Shown: positions 36,574 through 43,136 of the stretch, piece after piece
How the letters are laid out: every line of letters starts with the position of its first letter
Numbering within the stretch: position 1 is the stretch's first letter
NCBI RefSeq assembly: GCF_016909125.1
Contig: NZ_JAFBFD010000028.1
Span: forward strand, 1-43,136
Direction of reading: 5' to 3'
Length of the DNA: 43,136 nucleotides
Origin: Enterococcus lemanii
GTDB taxonomy: Bacteria > Bacillota > Bacilli > Lactobacillales > Enterococcaceae
Program-made: the position numbers and the translations under genes
The notes under the pieces: generated by a model
Told to the model about the DNA's origin: nothing
Databases searched by the model: none
The model's input: the letters and a program-made list of their open reading frames with translations, nothing else

Positions 36574-36599
36574 GTTATCGCTCCTCCTTTTTGGTATTA

Positions 36600-36627
36600 C
36601 CAATAAAAAAAGGCCTCTTTTTATTGG
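36600..36627 (-). terminator. Terminator after the MIP18/DUF59 gene
   Basis: CCAATAAAAA pairs with TTTTTATTGG around AGGCCTC; A/T-rich, and it may work in both directions. Confidence 0.5.
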
Positions 36628-36661
36628 ATAAAAAAGACAGCCTTCTATTGACCTCATTAAT

Positions 36662-36997
36662 TTAGCGGATTCCTAGGGCGATTCTCGCATATCTTGACAT
36701 GCGATCAGTCGTCCAAGCCGGATACCAAACGAGTTTCACTTCAATTTTTTTTACTTCAGTAACTTCTTCTAATGCATCATGAATATTATCAGTAATGACA
36801 TCGGCTAGTGGGCACCCCATGGTTGTTAATGTCATTTTGACAATTGCCTCGCCGCTTTCACCATCAAATTCAACTTCATATATTAATCCTAGATTGACAA
36901 TATCAATTCCTAATTCTGGATCAATTACTGTTTCTAGGGCCGTCATCATACGATCTTTAATTTCTTGAATTTCTTGTTCCGTATATGCTTCGCTCAT
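36662..36997 (-). CDS. MIP18/DUF59 family protein (SufT/PaaD-like Fe-S assembly factor)
   Basis: 111 residues. ALETVIDPELGIDIVNLGLIYEV and MTLTTMGCPLADVI are the conserved MIP18 motifs, with the invariant cysteine in TTMGCP. Members help mature Fe-S proteins. The C terminus PAWTTDRMSRYARIALGI is the usual ending for the Firmicutes group. GGAGG precedes the ATG. Single gene. Confidence 0.92.
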   Translation of the reverse strand: MSEAYTEQEIQEIKDRMMTALETVIDPELGIDIVNLGLIYEVEFDGESGEAIVKMTLTTMGCPLADVITDNIHDALEEVTEVKKIEVKLVWYPAWTTDRMSRYARIALGIR

Positions 36998-37069
36998 AAA
37001 AAGGACCTCCTCTTACCATTGATAGAGTTTATCATACTATTTTTCGATTCTTTTGTAAAACGAATCAAA

Positions 37070-37987
37070 TTAATGTTTTTTAGCAATCTTAATATCTGGA
37101 AAAACGCCGGTTGCTTTAAAACTTCTTTGCTCATCATCATTCGCAAAACGCCCAATGATAGAGTTCGTTGCCACGACGTTAATAAAAGCATTCGGATCTT
37201 CTTCTAAAACCGCTTGTTCTAAATCATATAATTCATAACGAGTCACAACAATCATAATTGTACTACTTGGTAAACCAGAATAGCCGCCAACTGAAGGCAA
37301 CAGTGTCATCCCACGAAACAAACGTCTTGTAATGCTCTTACCAACCGCTTCTGCTCTCGTTGTTACAATAAACACCGTAATCTTTTGATGGCTAGTATGC
37401 ATGACGTCAATCAACCGACTCATCGCATATAAAGAAATAATCGTGTAAAGCGCACTTTCTACCGAAAAGATACTCGTCGCAACTAAAATAATAATACCAT
37501 TTAAAATCATCATATAACTTCCAACTGTTTTACCAGTCATTTTTGCAAAAATCAATGAGATAATATCCATTCCACCTGTTGTAAAACCTAGCTTTAAAGA
37601 TAGCCCTACCCCAACGCCAACTAATACCCCACCAACGATGGCATTCAACAAAATATTGTCTGAAAATTGGCCTTCCGGAATAACCATTGTCATTAATGAA
37701 ACCGAAAGAACATTTAAAAAACTAAAAATCGTTGCATCTCTGCCTAATTTTATAAAGCCTAAAATAAAAATCGGTATGTTATAAAGTAAAATAAGAGCGC
37801 CCATGCTCAAATGAATGTTCCACTGGTTTTGCGCAATGGCGACGGTAATTTGGGAAATACCATTTACCCCAGCTGATAATACTTGAGCAGGAGCTAAAAA
37901 GTAGTTTAATCCGATAGCACTTGTAACTCCTGTAATGAGAATTGTTCCTATTTTTTTTAACAATTCAATCTGTTGCTTTTTATTCAT
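37070..37987 (-). CDS. YitT family membrane protein (DUF2179 C-terminal domain)
   Basis: About 305 residues. Five or six hydrophobic segments fill residues 15-190 (ITGVTSAIGLNYFLAPAQVLSAGVNGISQ is a family hallmark, as is LKLGFTTGGMDIISLI). The C-terminal 90 residues are the soluble DUF2179 domain (GMTLLPSVGGYSG, ATNSIIGRF). The start is uncertain: the ATG at 38002 and the one at 37987 both lie close to GAAAGG, and I used the latter. Function unknown; membrane transport or sensing has been proposed for the family. Confidence 0.88.
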   Translation of the reverse strand: MNKKQQIELLKKIGTILITGVTSAIGLNYFLAPAQVLSAGVNGISQITVAIAQNQWNIHLSMGALILLYNIPIFILGFIKLGRDATIFSFLNVLSVSLMTMVIPEGQFSDNILLNAIVGGVLVGVGVGLSLKLGFTTGGMDIISLIFAKMTGKTVGSYMMILNGIIILVATSIFSVESALYTIISLYAMSRLIDVMHTSHQKITVFIVTTRAEAVGKSITRRLFRGMTLLPSVGGYSGLPSSTIMIVVTRYELYDLEQAVLEEDPNAFINVVATNSIIGRFANDDEQRSFKATGVFPDIKIAKKH

Positions 37988-38165
37988 TCTTTTATCAAGC
38001 ATCCTTTCAAAATCAATCGTTATAAGAATAGCAGTTTCCCTTGTGAAAATAAAGAGACTTCATATGAAAATTTACTGTCAGTAACGTAAGTTCTTTCTGA
38101 TAAGTAATAAAATCAACTTTTTAGACTTGAAAATTCGAGTGAACAAAATAAAAAAGACGGATACG

Positions 38166-38193
38166 TTACAGAAACTAAAAAGATTGCTATAAT
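38166..38193 (+). promoter_or_regulatory. Promoter of yajQ
   Basis: -35 TTACAG (38166-38171), 16-base spacer with TGc, -10 TATAAT (38188-38193). A 15-bp palindrome (AATCTGAATCAGATT, 38203-38217) follows at the expected transcript start and could be an operator. Confidence 0.65.
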
Positions 38194-38244
38194 AAACAAA
38201 ACAATCTGAATCAGATTAATATTTATTATAAAGGAGTCGTTCAC

Positions 38245-38736
38245 ATGACGAAAGAAGCAAGTTTTGATGTTGTTTCTGAATTAAATTTAGAAGAGGTAAA
38301 AAATGCAATTCAAATGACCACAAAAGAATTGACCAACCGCTTTGATTTTAAAGGCTCAACGGTTGAAATAAAAATGGAAAATAATCACTTAACGATTGTT
38401 GGTGATGACGATTTTAAACTTGAACAAATCAAAGATGTCTTATTTGGCAAATTAGTCAAACGCGGTGTACCAATTAAAAATATCCAATTTGGCGAAACAC
38501 AACACGCACTAGGTTCAAAAGCTCGACAAGTTGCACAACTTATCAGCGGTATTGACCGAGAAAATGGCAAAAAAGTCACGACAGCAATTAAAAATTCAAA
38601 AATAAAAGTGAAAGCCCAAATTCAAGAAGACCAAATTCGGGTAACGGGTAAAAACCGCGACGATTTACAAGCAGTTATCCAGTTACTTCGAAAACTTGAC
38701 TTACCAATTGAATTACAATTTACCAACTATCGTTAA
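38245..38736 (+). CDS. yajQ: YajQ family nucleotide-binding protein
   Basis: 163 residues, full length. DVVSELNLEEVKNAIQMTTKELTNRFDFKGS and the C-terminal DDLQAVIQLLRKLDLPIELQFTNYR are the family hallmarks. It has two RRM-like domains that bind nucleic acid; some members bind c-di-GMP. AAAGGAG precedes the ATG. It is one of only two + strand genes right of dif and has its own promoter and terminator. Confidence 0.95.
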   Translation: MTKEASFDVVSELNLEEVKNAIQMTTKELTNRFDFKGSTVEIKMENNHLTIVGDDDFKLEQIKDVLFGKLVKRGVPIKNIQFGETQHALGSKARQVAQLISGIDRENGKKVTTAIKNSKIKVKAQIQEDQIRVTGKNRDDLQAVIQLLRKLDLPIELQFTNYR

Positions 38737-38805
38737 AACTATCAGCAGTCAATACAGGGTTCGATTCGAGCCCTGTATTAATTGCTTATAATATTTATAT
38801 TTTGA

Positions 38806-38836
38806 AGCCAAAAGTTTAAGACTTCTGGCTTTTTTT
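38806..38836 (+). terminator. Terminator after yajQ
   Basis: Arms 38806-38815 and 38821-38830 (AGCCAAAAGT and ACTTCTGGCT, one mismatch) followed by T6; it overlaps the dinG-like stop codon. A second hairpin (AATACAGGG / CCCTGTATT, 38750-38778) precedes it. Confidence 0.65.
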
Positions 38837-41183
38837 AGGGGTGATTTTGCCAAAATCGGCGTAGGTTGATTTCTAATTCAGCCTCATTATTGCAAATTTT
38901 ACGATGTAGCCAGTGTGCCGGTAGCAACGAATGGTATTGAGCAGTTGCAAAACGTTGGTCAAGCAATAAGACGACACCATAATCAGAAGTATCTCGAATC
39001 ACTCGTCCAGCTGCTTGTAAGACTTTATTCATACCTGGCAATTTATAAGCGTAATCAAAACCTGCTTGATAAACTCCTTGGAAATAGTCTTTTAATAAAC
39101 TCTGCTCTTCATTTATTTGTGGTAAGCCAACACCCACAATTGCGACACCTATTAAACGAGAACCTTTCAAATCAATCCCTTCAGAAAAAATGCCCCCTAG
39201 TACACAAAAACCAACAAGTGATGCTTCTGGATCATTTTGAAAGTGAGCTAAAAAAGCTTCCCGTTCACTTTCATTCATTCCACTTCCTTGAATGAGTGTC
39301 TGCACTTCGGGAAAAGTCTTTTTAAAAACTTCATAAACAGCATCTAAATACTGATAAGAAGGGAAAAACACTAGGTAATTGCCTTTTTTAGCAAAAACCA
39401 TTTTTTGAATCGCTTTGACAATTTTTGGAATACTGCTTTTTCTTTGTTGATAAGTTGTTTGAATATCATTGGCAATCAACACCGCTAAATTTTCTTTTGG
39501 AAAAGGACTAGGCAAACGATAAGCATAGGAATTTTGGGTATTCGCTAAACTTTTTTGATAATAATCAAGCGGCGAAAAGCTTGCTGAAAACAACAAACTG
39601 CCTTGCCCTTTATTCAAAGTGTCCGCTAAAAATAAGGATGGATCTAAACAAAATTGTTTAATCTGTATTTGTCGATAACCAATTTCAATGGTTGTCTCAT
39701 AATGCTCATCATAGAATTCATTAATTTTTAAAAAGCGAATACAGTCAAAATAAAGCGTTAAGATCGTTTGTTTTCCTAAACCTTCTTGTTGTTTGGCTAA
39801 CCATTCTTTTACTTGCTCCGTTAGAGTAAGTAACAATTGAACCAGCGTTTCCGGGGGTAGTTTCTGATGCTTGTAATGCCAATTATCTTTTATCGCCTGT
39901 TCTTTCAATAAATCAAACTCCGAGAGGATTTGATTTATTTTTCGGTGAATTTTTCTAGCTCCTTTTGGTATCTCCGTTTTCAATTGAACAAAAATTTGGT
40001 CGTTAATACTTGCTGAATACATGTCTCGTGAGCGTGGAACAAGGTTATGTGCTTCATCAACAAGAAAATATTGTTTTGCTTGTTCTTCTTCAAAAAATCT
40101 TTTTAAATAAACAACAGGATCAAACAAATAATTGTAATCACTTATAATTAAATCACAAAACAAGCTAACATCAAGTGATAGTTCAAATGGGCAAACCTGA
40201 TATTTTTGTGCGTAGGCTTCAATCACTTCACGTGTCATTAGTGTTTCATGGTTTATAAGATCCCAAAGTGTCTCATTGATGCGATTGTAATAACCTTTAG
40301 CATAAGGACAATCATCGGGATTACATTTTCTTTCATCAAGAAAGCAAATTTTGTCTTTTGCTGTCAGTGTGACACTTTTTGTTTTAGCCCCTACTTGACT
40401 TAAAGCTTTCATTGCATCTTCTGCTACTGTGCGAGTAATTGTTTTAGCTGTTAAATAAAAAATTCGGTCATTGGATTCTTCGCCAAGAATTTTTAACGCA
40501 GGAAAAAGCGTCGAGATTGTTTTTCCTGTGCCCGTTGGTGCCTCAACAAAAAGTGTTTGTTGCGTCTTTAAGGCCTTATAGGCAACCACCGCCAATTCTC
40601 TTTGTCCTTTACGGTAAGCTTCATACGGAAATTTTAATGCCATTAAAGACAGATTCCGAACTTTTCGCCAATCGGATTGAAACATCAACCAACGATGGTA
40701 TTCATTCATCAAGTCTTCTAAAAAACTTTCTAGGGTTTCTTTCGTGAACACACGCGTTTCGTAATGAATCTTTTGTGTAAGCGTTTGGTAGTAAGTCAGC
40801 CGAACCGCTAAACGATCTTCGCAATTGGTTTGGTTAAATAAATAGGCATAGACCATTCCTTGGGCAAAATATTGTTCTTTTTGCTCAACTGGCAAGTCTT
40901 CAAATGCAATTTCTGATGTTTTTATTTCATCAATTGTCCAACACTCATCTTGTTTAAACACACCATCTGCACGTCCTTCAAGCTGGACTAAGTAAGGTGC
41001 TCGTTTATATTCCGTTTTTAAAAAGACTTCTTTTTGGTACGCTTCACCAGCTTCTTTTTGTAACTTCCGATGAATTCTAGCTCCTTCTTGCGCAGTATGG
41101 TTACTTGTTTTGCGGTTATCAATATCACCTTTTCTTAAAATAAATTCAACTAATTCTCGGACAGCAATTTTATGTTTTTGCAT
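38835..41183 (-). CDS. RecB-like nuclease fused to XPD/DinG-type Fe-S helicase
   Basis: 782 residues. Residues 1-170 carry a RecB/Cas4-like PD-(D/E)xK nuclease: His38 in GARIHRKLQ, Asp73 in EGRADG, Glu86-x-Lys88 in IDEIKTS, and the QGMVYAY (QxxxY) motif near 108-114. Then an XPD-type superfamily 2 helicase: Walker A EAPTGTGKT (214-222), Fe-S cysteines 280, 287, 292 and 331, DEAH (376-379), and C-terminal motifs GIFSEGIDL and QAAGRVIR. It should unwind and cut DNA, perhaps in repair. Such nuclease-helicase fusions exist in other Firmicutes, so this is a known architecture, but it is rarely studied. Confidence 0.88.
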   Translation of the reverse strand: MQKHKIAVRELVEFILRKGDIDNRKTSNHTAQEGARIHRKLQKEAGEAYQKEVFLKTEYKRAPYLVQLEGRADGVFKQDECWTIDEIKTSEIAFEDLPVEQKEQYFAQGMVYAYLFNQTNCEDRLAVRLTYYQTLTQKIHYETRVFTKETLESFLEDLMNEYHRWLMFQSDWRKVRNLSLMALKFPYEAYRKGQRELAVVAYKALKTQQTLFVEAPTGTGKTISTLFPALKILGEESNDRIFYLTAKTITRTVAEDAMKALSQVGAKTKSVTLTAKDKICFLDERKCNPDDCPYAKGYYNRINETLWDLINHETLMTREVIEAYAQKYQVCPFELSLDVSLFCDLIISDYNYLFDPVVYLKRFFEEEQAKQYFLVDEAHNLVPRSRDMYSASINDQIFVQLKTEIPKGARKIHRKINQILSEFDLLKEQAIKDNWHYKHQKLPPETLVQLLLTLTEQVKEWLAKQQEGLGKQTILTLYFDCIRFLKINEFYDEHYETTIEIGYRQIQIKQFCLDPSLFLADTLNKGQGSLLFSASFSPLDYYQKSLANTQNSYAYRLPSPFPKENLAVLIANDIQTTYQQRKSSIPKIVKAIQKMVFAKKGNYLVFFPSYQYLDAVYEVFKKTFPEVQTLIQGSGMNESEREAFLAHFQNDPEASLVGFCVLGGIFSEGIDLKGSRLIGVAIVGVGLPQINEEQSLLKDYFQGVYQAGFDYAYKLPGMNKVLQAAGRVIRDTSDYGVVLLLDQRFATAQYHSLLPAHWLHRKICNNEAELEINLRRFWQNHP

Positions 41184-41206
41184 TTATTCACCTTCTTTGC
41201 TTTTTT

Positions 41207-41235
41207 ATTATACACAAAAAAAGAATCGTTGCGAA
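41207..41235 (-). promoter_or_regulatory. Promoter of the helicase gene
   Basis: -10 TATAAT (41207-41212), 17-base spacer, -35 TTCGCA (41230-41235). The remaining intergenic sequence to 41405 shows no gene. Confidence 0.6.
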
Positions 41236-41405
41236 TAATCGTTTTCTTTTGCTGCTCACCGATTTTCAAATTTATCCAATGTTTTCTTTGCTGTTTTATT
41301 CTCTACCTCTTAACTAAATATGGCTTATCTAACCAAAATATTTTTATGCCTAGGTTAGGTGTCCTACTTAATTTTATCGTGACTCGTTCATATTTTATAA
41401 AGACA

Positions 41406-41432
41406 AAAAAACCTGGCTAGGCCAAGGTTTTT
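41406..41432 (-). terminator. Terminator after the D-2-hydroxyacid dehydrogenase
   Basis: AAAACC TGGC pairs with GCCA GGTTTT (one bulged A) around a 3-base loop, with A/T runs on both sides. Confidence 0.75.
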
Positions 41433-41436
41433 ATCT

Positions 41437-42387
41437 TTATAGAACAATATTTTCTTGTTCGCCTTTTTCCCACATAACAATATTGTTAAAGGTGATTTCA
41501 GCTCTTCTTACCAAAGCTTCTACGGTTGCAAAGCCGATATGGGGAACAATAATTGTGTTTGGTGCTTCTAGTAATGGATAGCTTGCTGGAATTGGTGGCT
41601 CCATATCAACCCTATCTAAGCCTGCACCCGCAATGGTTCCTTCGTGCAAAGCTTTTGCTAAAGCATCATTGTCAACAACTGGGCCAATCGCTGTATTAAT
41701 TAAGAACGAGGTCGGTTTCATAAGCTTCAACTTTTCTTCATTAATCATCCCTCTTGTTTCATCAGTCAATGGTATATGAAGGGTAACAATATCACTTTCT
41801 TTTAAAAGTTCATCTAAAGACAGATATTTTACGCCTTGATCAATTAAGTCTTGATTCTTACTCCGATTATAAGCAATCACATTACAGCCAAAAGCTATCC
41901 CTAATTTAGCAACAGCACTTCCTATTTCTCCAGTCCCTATTATTCCTATGGTTCTTCCCTTAAGATCGAATTGCGGATAACCTACTTTAGTGCCTCCATT
42001 TCTTGCCACACCATCCAGATCGACAACGTTACGTAAAAGTCCGATCATCAGTCCAATGGCTAGTTCTGCGACTGAATTCGTACTATAGCCACCCGCATTG
42101 GATACTTGAATTCCTTTTTCGCGACACTTGTCTAAATCAACATGATCATATCCTGTGAAAGCGATTGAAATATATTTTAGCCTTTCTGCTGCCTCAATCA
42201 CTTCTCCGCTAAGAGGCATATTTGCCAGTACTAAGATTTCTGCATCCTTCACCCTCGTTTTCAGTGTTGCCTCATCAACTTTGTCTTCATAAATAACTAA
42301 TTCATGGCCATTTTCTACTAGCAAATTCGTTACACTAGCCAACTTCTCTTTATCAATACCTAGGGATTCCAATAAAACAATTTTCAT
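41437..42387 (-). CDS. D-isomer-specific 2-hydroxyacid dehydrogenase family, catalytic Arg replaced
   Basis: 316 residues. Family features: catalytic domain in two parts, Rossmann motif GIIGTGEIGSAVA (148-160), NAG.YSTNSVAELAIGLMI, and the active His283 in VPHIGFATVE. The family normally has NTARG at residues 231-235; here it is NTAIG, so the substrate-binding Arg is Ile234. The Glu of the His-Glu pair is Asp261 (DRVDMEPP), which related subfamilies also show. Normal 2-keto acid reduction is therefore doubtful. AGGAGAGG precedes the ATG. Single gene with its own promoter and terminator. Confidence 0.87.
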   Translation of the reverse strand: MKIVLLESLGIDKEKLASVTNLLVENGHELVIYEDKVDEATLKTRVKDAEILVLANMPLSGEVIEAAERLKYISIAFTGYDHVDLDKCREKGIQVSNAGGYSTNSVAELAIGLMIGLLRNVVDLDGVARNGGTKVGYPQFDLKGRTIGIIGTGEIGSAVAKLGIAFGCNVIAYNRSKNQDLIDQGVKYLSLDELLKESDIVTLHIPLTDETRGMINEEKLKLMKPTSFLINTAIGPVVDNDALAKALHEGTIAGAGLDRVDMEPPIPASYPLLEAPNTIIVPHIGFATVEALVRRAEITFNNIVMWEKGEQENIVL

Positions 42388-42431
42388 TCTACCTCTCCTC
42401 CATTTTCTATGGTACGGTTGCTGTCTACTCT

Positions 42432-42460
42432 ATTATAGCATTTATTCAATAATTTTCTAA
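42432..42460 (-). promoter_or_regulatory. Promoter of the dehydrogenase gene
   Basis: -10 TATAAT (42432-42437) with extended TGc, 17-base spacer, -35 TTAGAA (42455-42460). Confidence 0.7.
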
Positions 42461-42611
42461 TTTTAGTATAATCATTATTGTTTTATCGATTTACCTGTTT
42501 TCTATCGGAGACGAGTGTATAGATTTTAGGTTAGGCGGTGTTATTCAATCTTTTACTTTCTATAAAAATGATGCATAATCCCGCTGTTAGTTAGGCAGTA
42601 CACACTTGATT

Positions 42612-42650
42612 ATACAAAAAATTGCGACCATTGATAATAGTCGCAATTTT
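42612..42650 (-). terminator. Terminator after the holin-like gene
   Basis: Arms 42617-42627 and 42640-42650 (AAAATTGCGAC and complement) followed by a U-rich run on the - strand. Confidence 0.8.
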
Positions 42651-42659
42651 AAATTCAAT

Positions 42660-43034
42660 TTATTTTTTCATCATTTCTTCTTTCAACCAATCGAATATTT
42701 TTTGAAAAAGCGCTGTATCGATTCCTATTTTTCGATAGTTTTCTAAAATTGATTGGATTTCTAGCCCTAAATACCCAACATATAAAACCGTTAATAACGC
42801 GACTCCTGTTTGTCCAGGAATAATATAGGCTACAGGAATAAAAAAGACTAATAAAATTAAACTTGCTATTTTTCGAATAATGCCATTAATGCCAATTTTT
42901 GAAGTGATTTTCTTACGAAGTTTTGCGGCATAGGTACCACTAATGAAGTCAATCACCATTGCAATCGATAATAATGATAAAATATAAAGAACTTTTTGCA
43001 TGCGAATTAATTCCAGCCATTCTCTTAATTGCAT
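42660..43034 (-). CDS. Phage holin-family (holin_4-like) membrane protein
   Basis: 124 residues. Three hydrophobic segments at about 14-34, 55-75 and 77-92; AMVIDFISGTYAAKLRKKITSKIGINGIIRKIA matches the phage_holin_4/TcdE-type family, with a charged tail (DWLKEEMMKK). Such proteins form membrane pores for endolysin release, or occur as bacterial holin-like proteins. GGAGGGAGGAG precedes the ATG. No endolysin or other phage gene is adjacent within the window, and a terminator follows, so it may be a domesticated remnant or part of an element lying to the right. Confidence 0.72.
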   Translation of the reverse strand: MQLREWLELIRMQKVLYILSLLSIAMVIDFISGTYAAKLRKKITSKIGINGIIRKIASLILLVFFIPVAYIIPGQTGVALLTVLYVGYLGLEIQSILENYRKIGIDTALFQKIFDWLKEEMMKK

Positions 43035-43136
43035 TCTCCTCCCTCCTCGTATAATATATTTAGAAGCAAATTACGCTCCTTGAAAACTAAATAAAATATT
43101 TTCATTCCTTAAAATCATATTGCTTGGATATTGTGT

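Noticed and set aside
43060-43136. TTGAAAACTAAATAA-like sequence near the right edge, reminiscent of rRNA operon spacers
   Set aside because: The similarity is short and AT-rich, and no rRNA or tRNA sequence is visible.

Overview
The window looks like part of a low-GC lactic acid bacterium chromosome, most likely Enterococcaceae (Enterococcus, Vagococcus or Melissococcus type). The main evidence is a V-type ATPase operon with the gene order and near-identical protein sequences of the Enterococcus hirae ntp operon, including a V-ATPase-linked KtrB-type K+ transporter. I name no species: no rRNA is present and I could not run a search.

Bases 1-4506 hold the right part of a filamentous phage (inovirus-like) prophage on the + strand. 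It has the C-terminal part of a large repeat-containing adsorption protein with a C-terminal membrane anchor, a small hydrophobic capsid-like protein, a Zot/pI-type assembly ATPase, a hairpin-rich intergenic region, a small putative ssDNA-binding protein, a Rep_trans-type rolling-circle initiator and a small orphan gene. The prophage stops at 4479-4506, a 28-bp sequence matching the Firmicutes dif site (XerC/XerD recombination site). The element therefore appears to use the host's chromosome-dimer resolution site, and the window starts at the replication terminus. Nearly every gene right of dif is on the - strand and the prophage left of it is on the + strand, as expected for two replichores meeting at dif.

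Right of dif come a CDF Mn2+-type exporter (+), a pyruvate:ferredoxin/flavodoxin oxidoreductase (nifJ), and the ten-gene ntpFIKECGABDJ operon. That operon is preceded by a strong promoter and a structured leader ending in an intrinsic terminator just before ntpF, so attenuation or a riboswitch is likely. NtpK keeps the Na+-coordinating residues of the E. hirae rotor ring, so this is probably a Na+-translocating ATPase. Next are ahpC-ahpF, a PadR regulator with a membrane HAAS/DUF1700-like partner whose promoter sits inside a perfect inverted repeat, and a Fur-controlled siderophore ABC transporter in yclNOPQ order.

From 27.5 to 32.8 kb lies a tight five-gene operon without an obvious function: two unknown proteins, a SAM methyltransferase, an Mga/PRD-type regulator, and a NADH-oxidase-family flavoprotein lacking the redox Cys42. 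The remainder is a secreted three-domain murein hydrolase with a catalytically dead NlpC/P60 domain, GNAT, DUF3267, MIP18/DUF59, YitT and YajQ proteins, a RecB-like-nuclease/XPD helicase fusion, a divergent D-2-hydroxyacid dehydrogenase and a holin-like protein. No tRNA, rRNA, CRISPR array or insertion sequence was seen.
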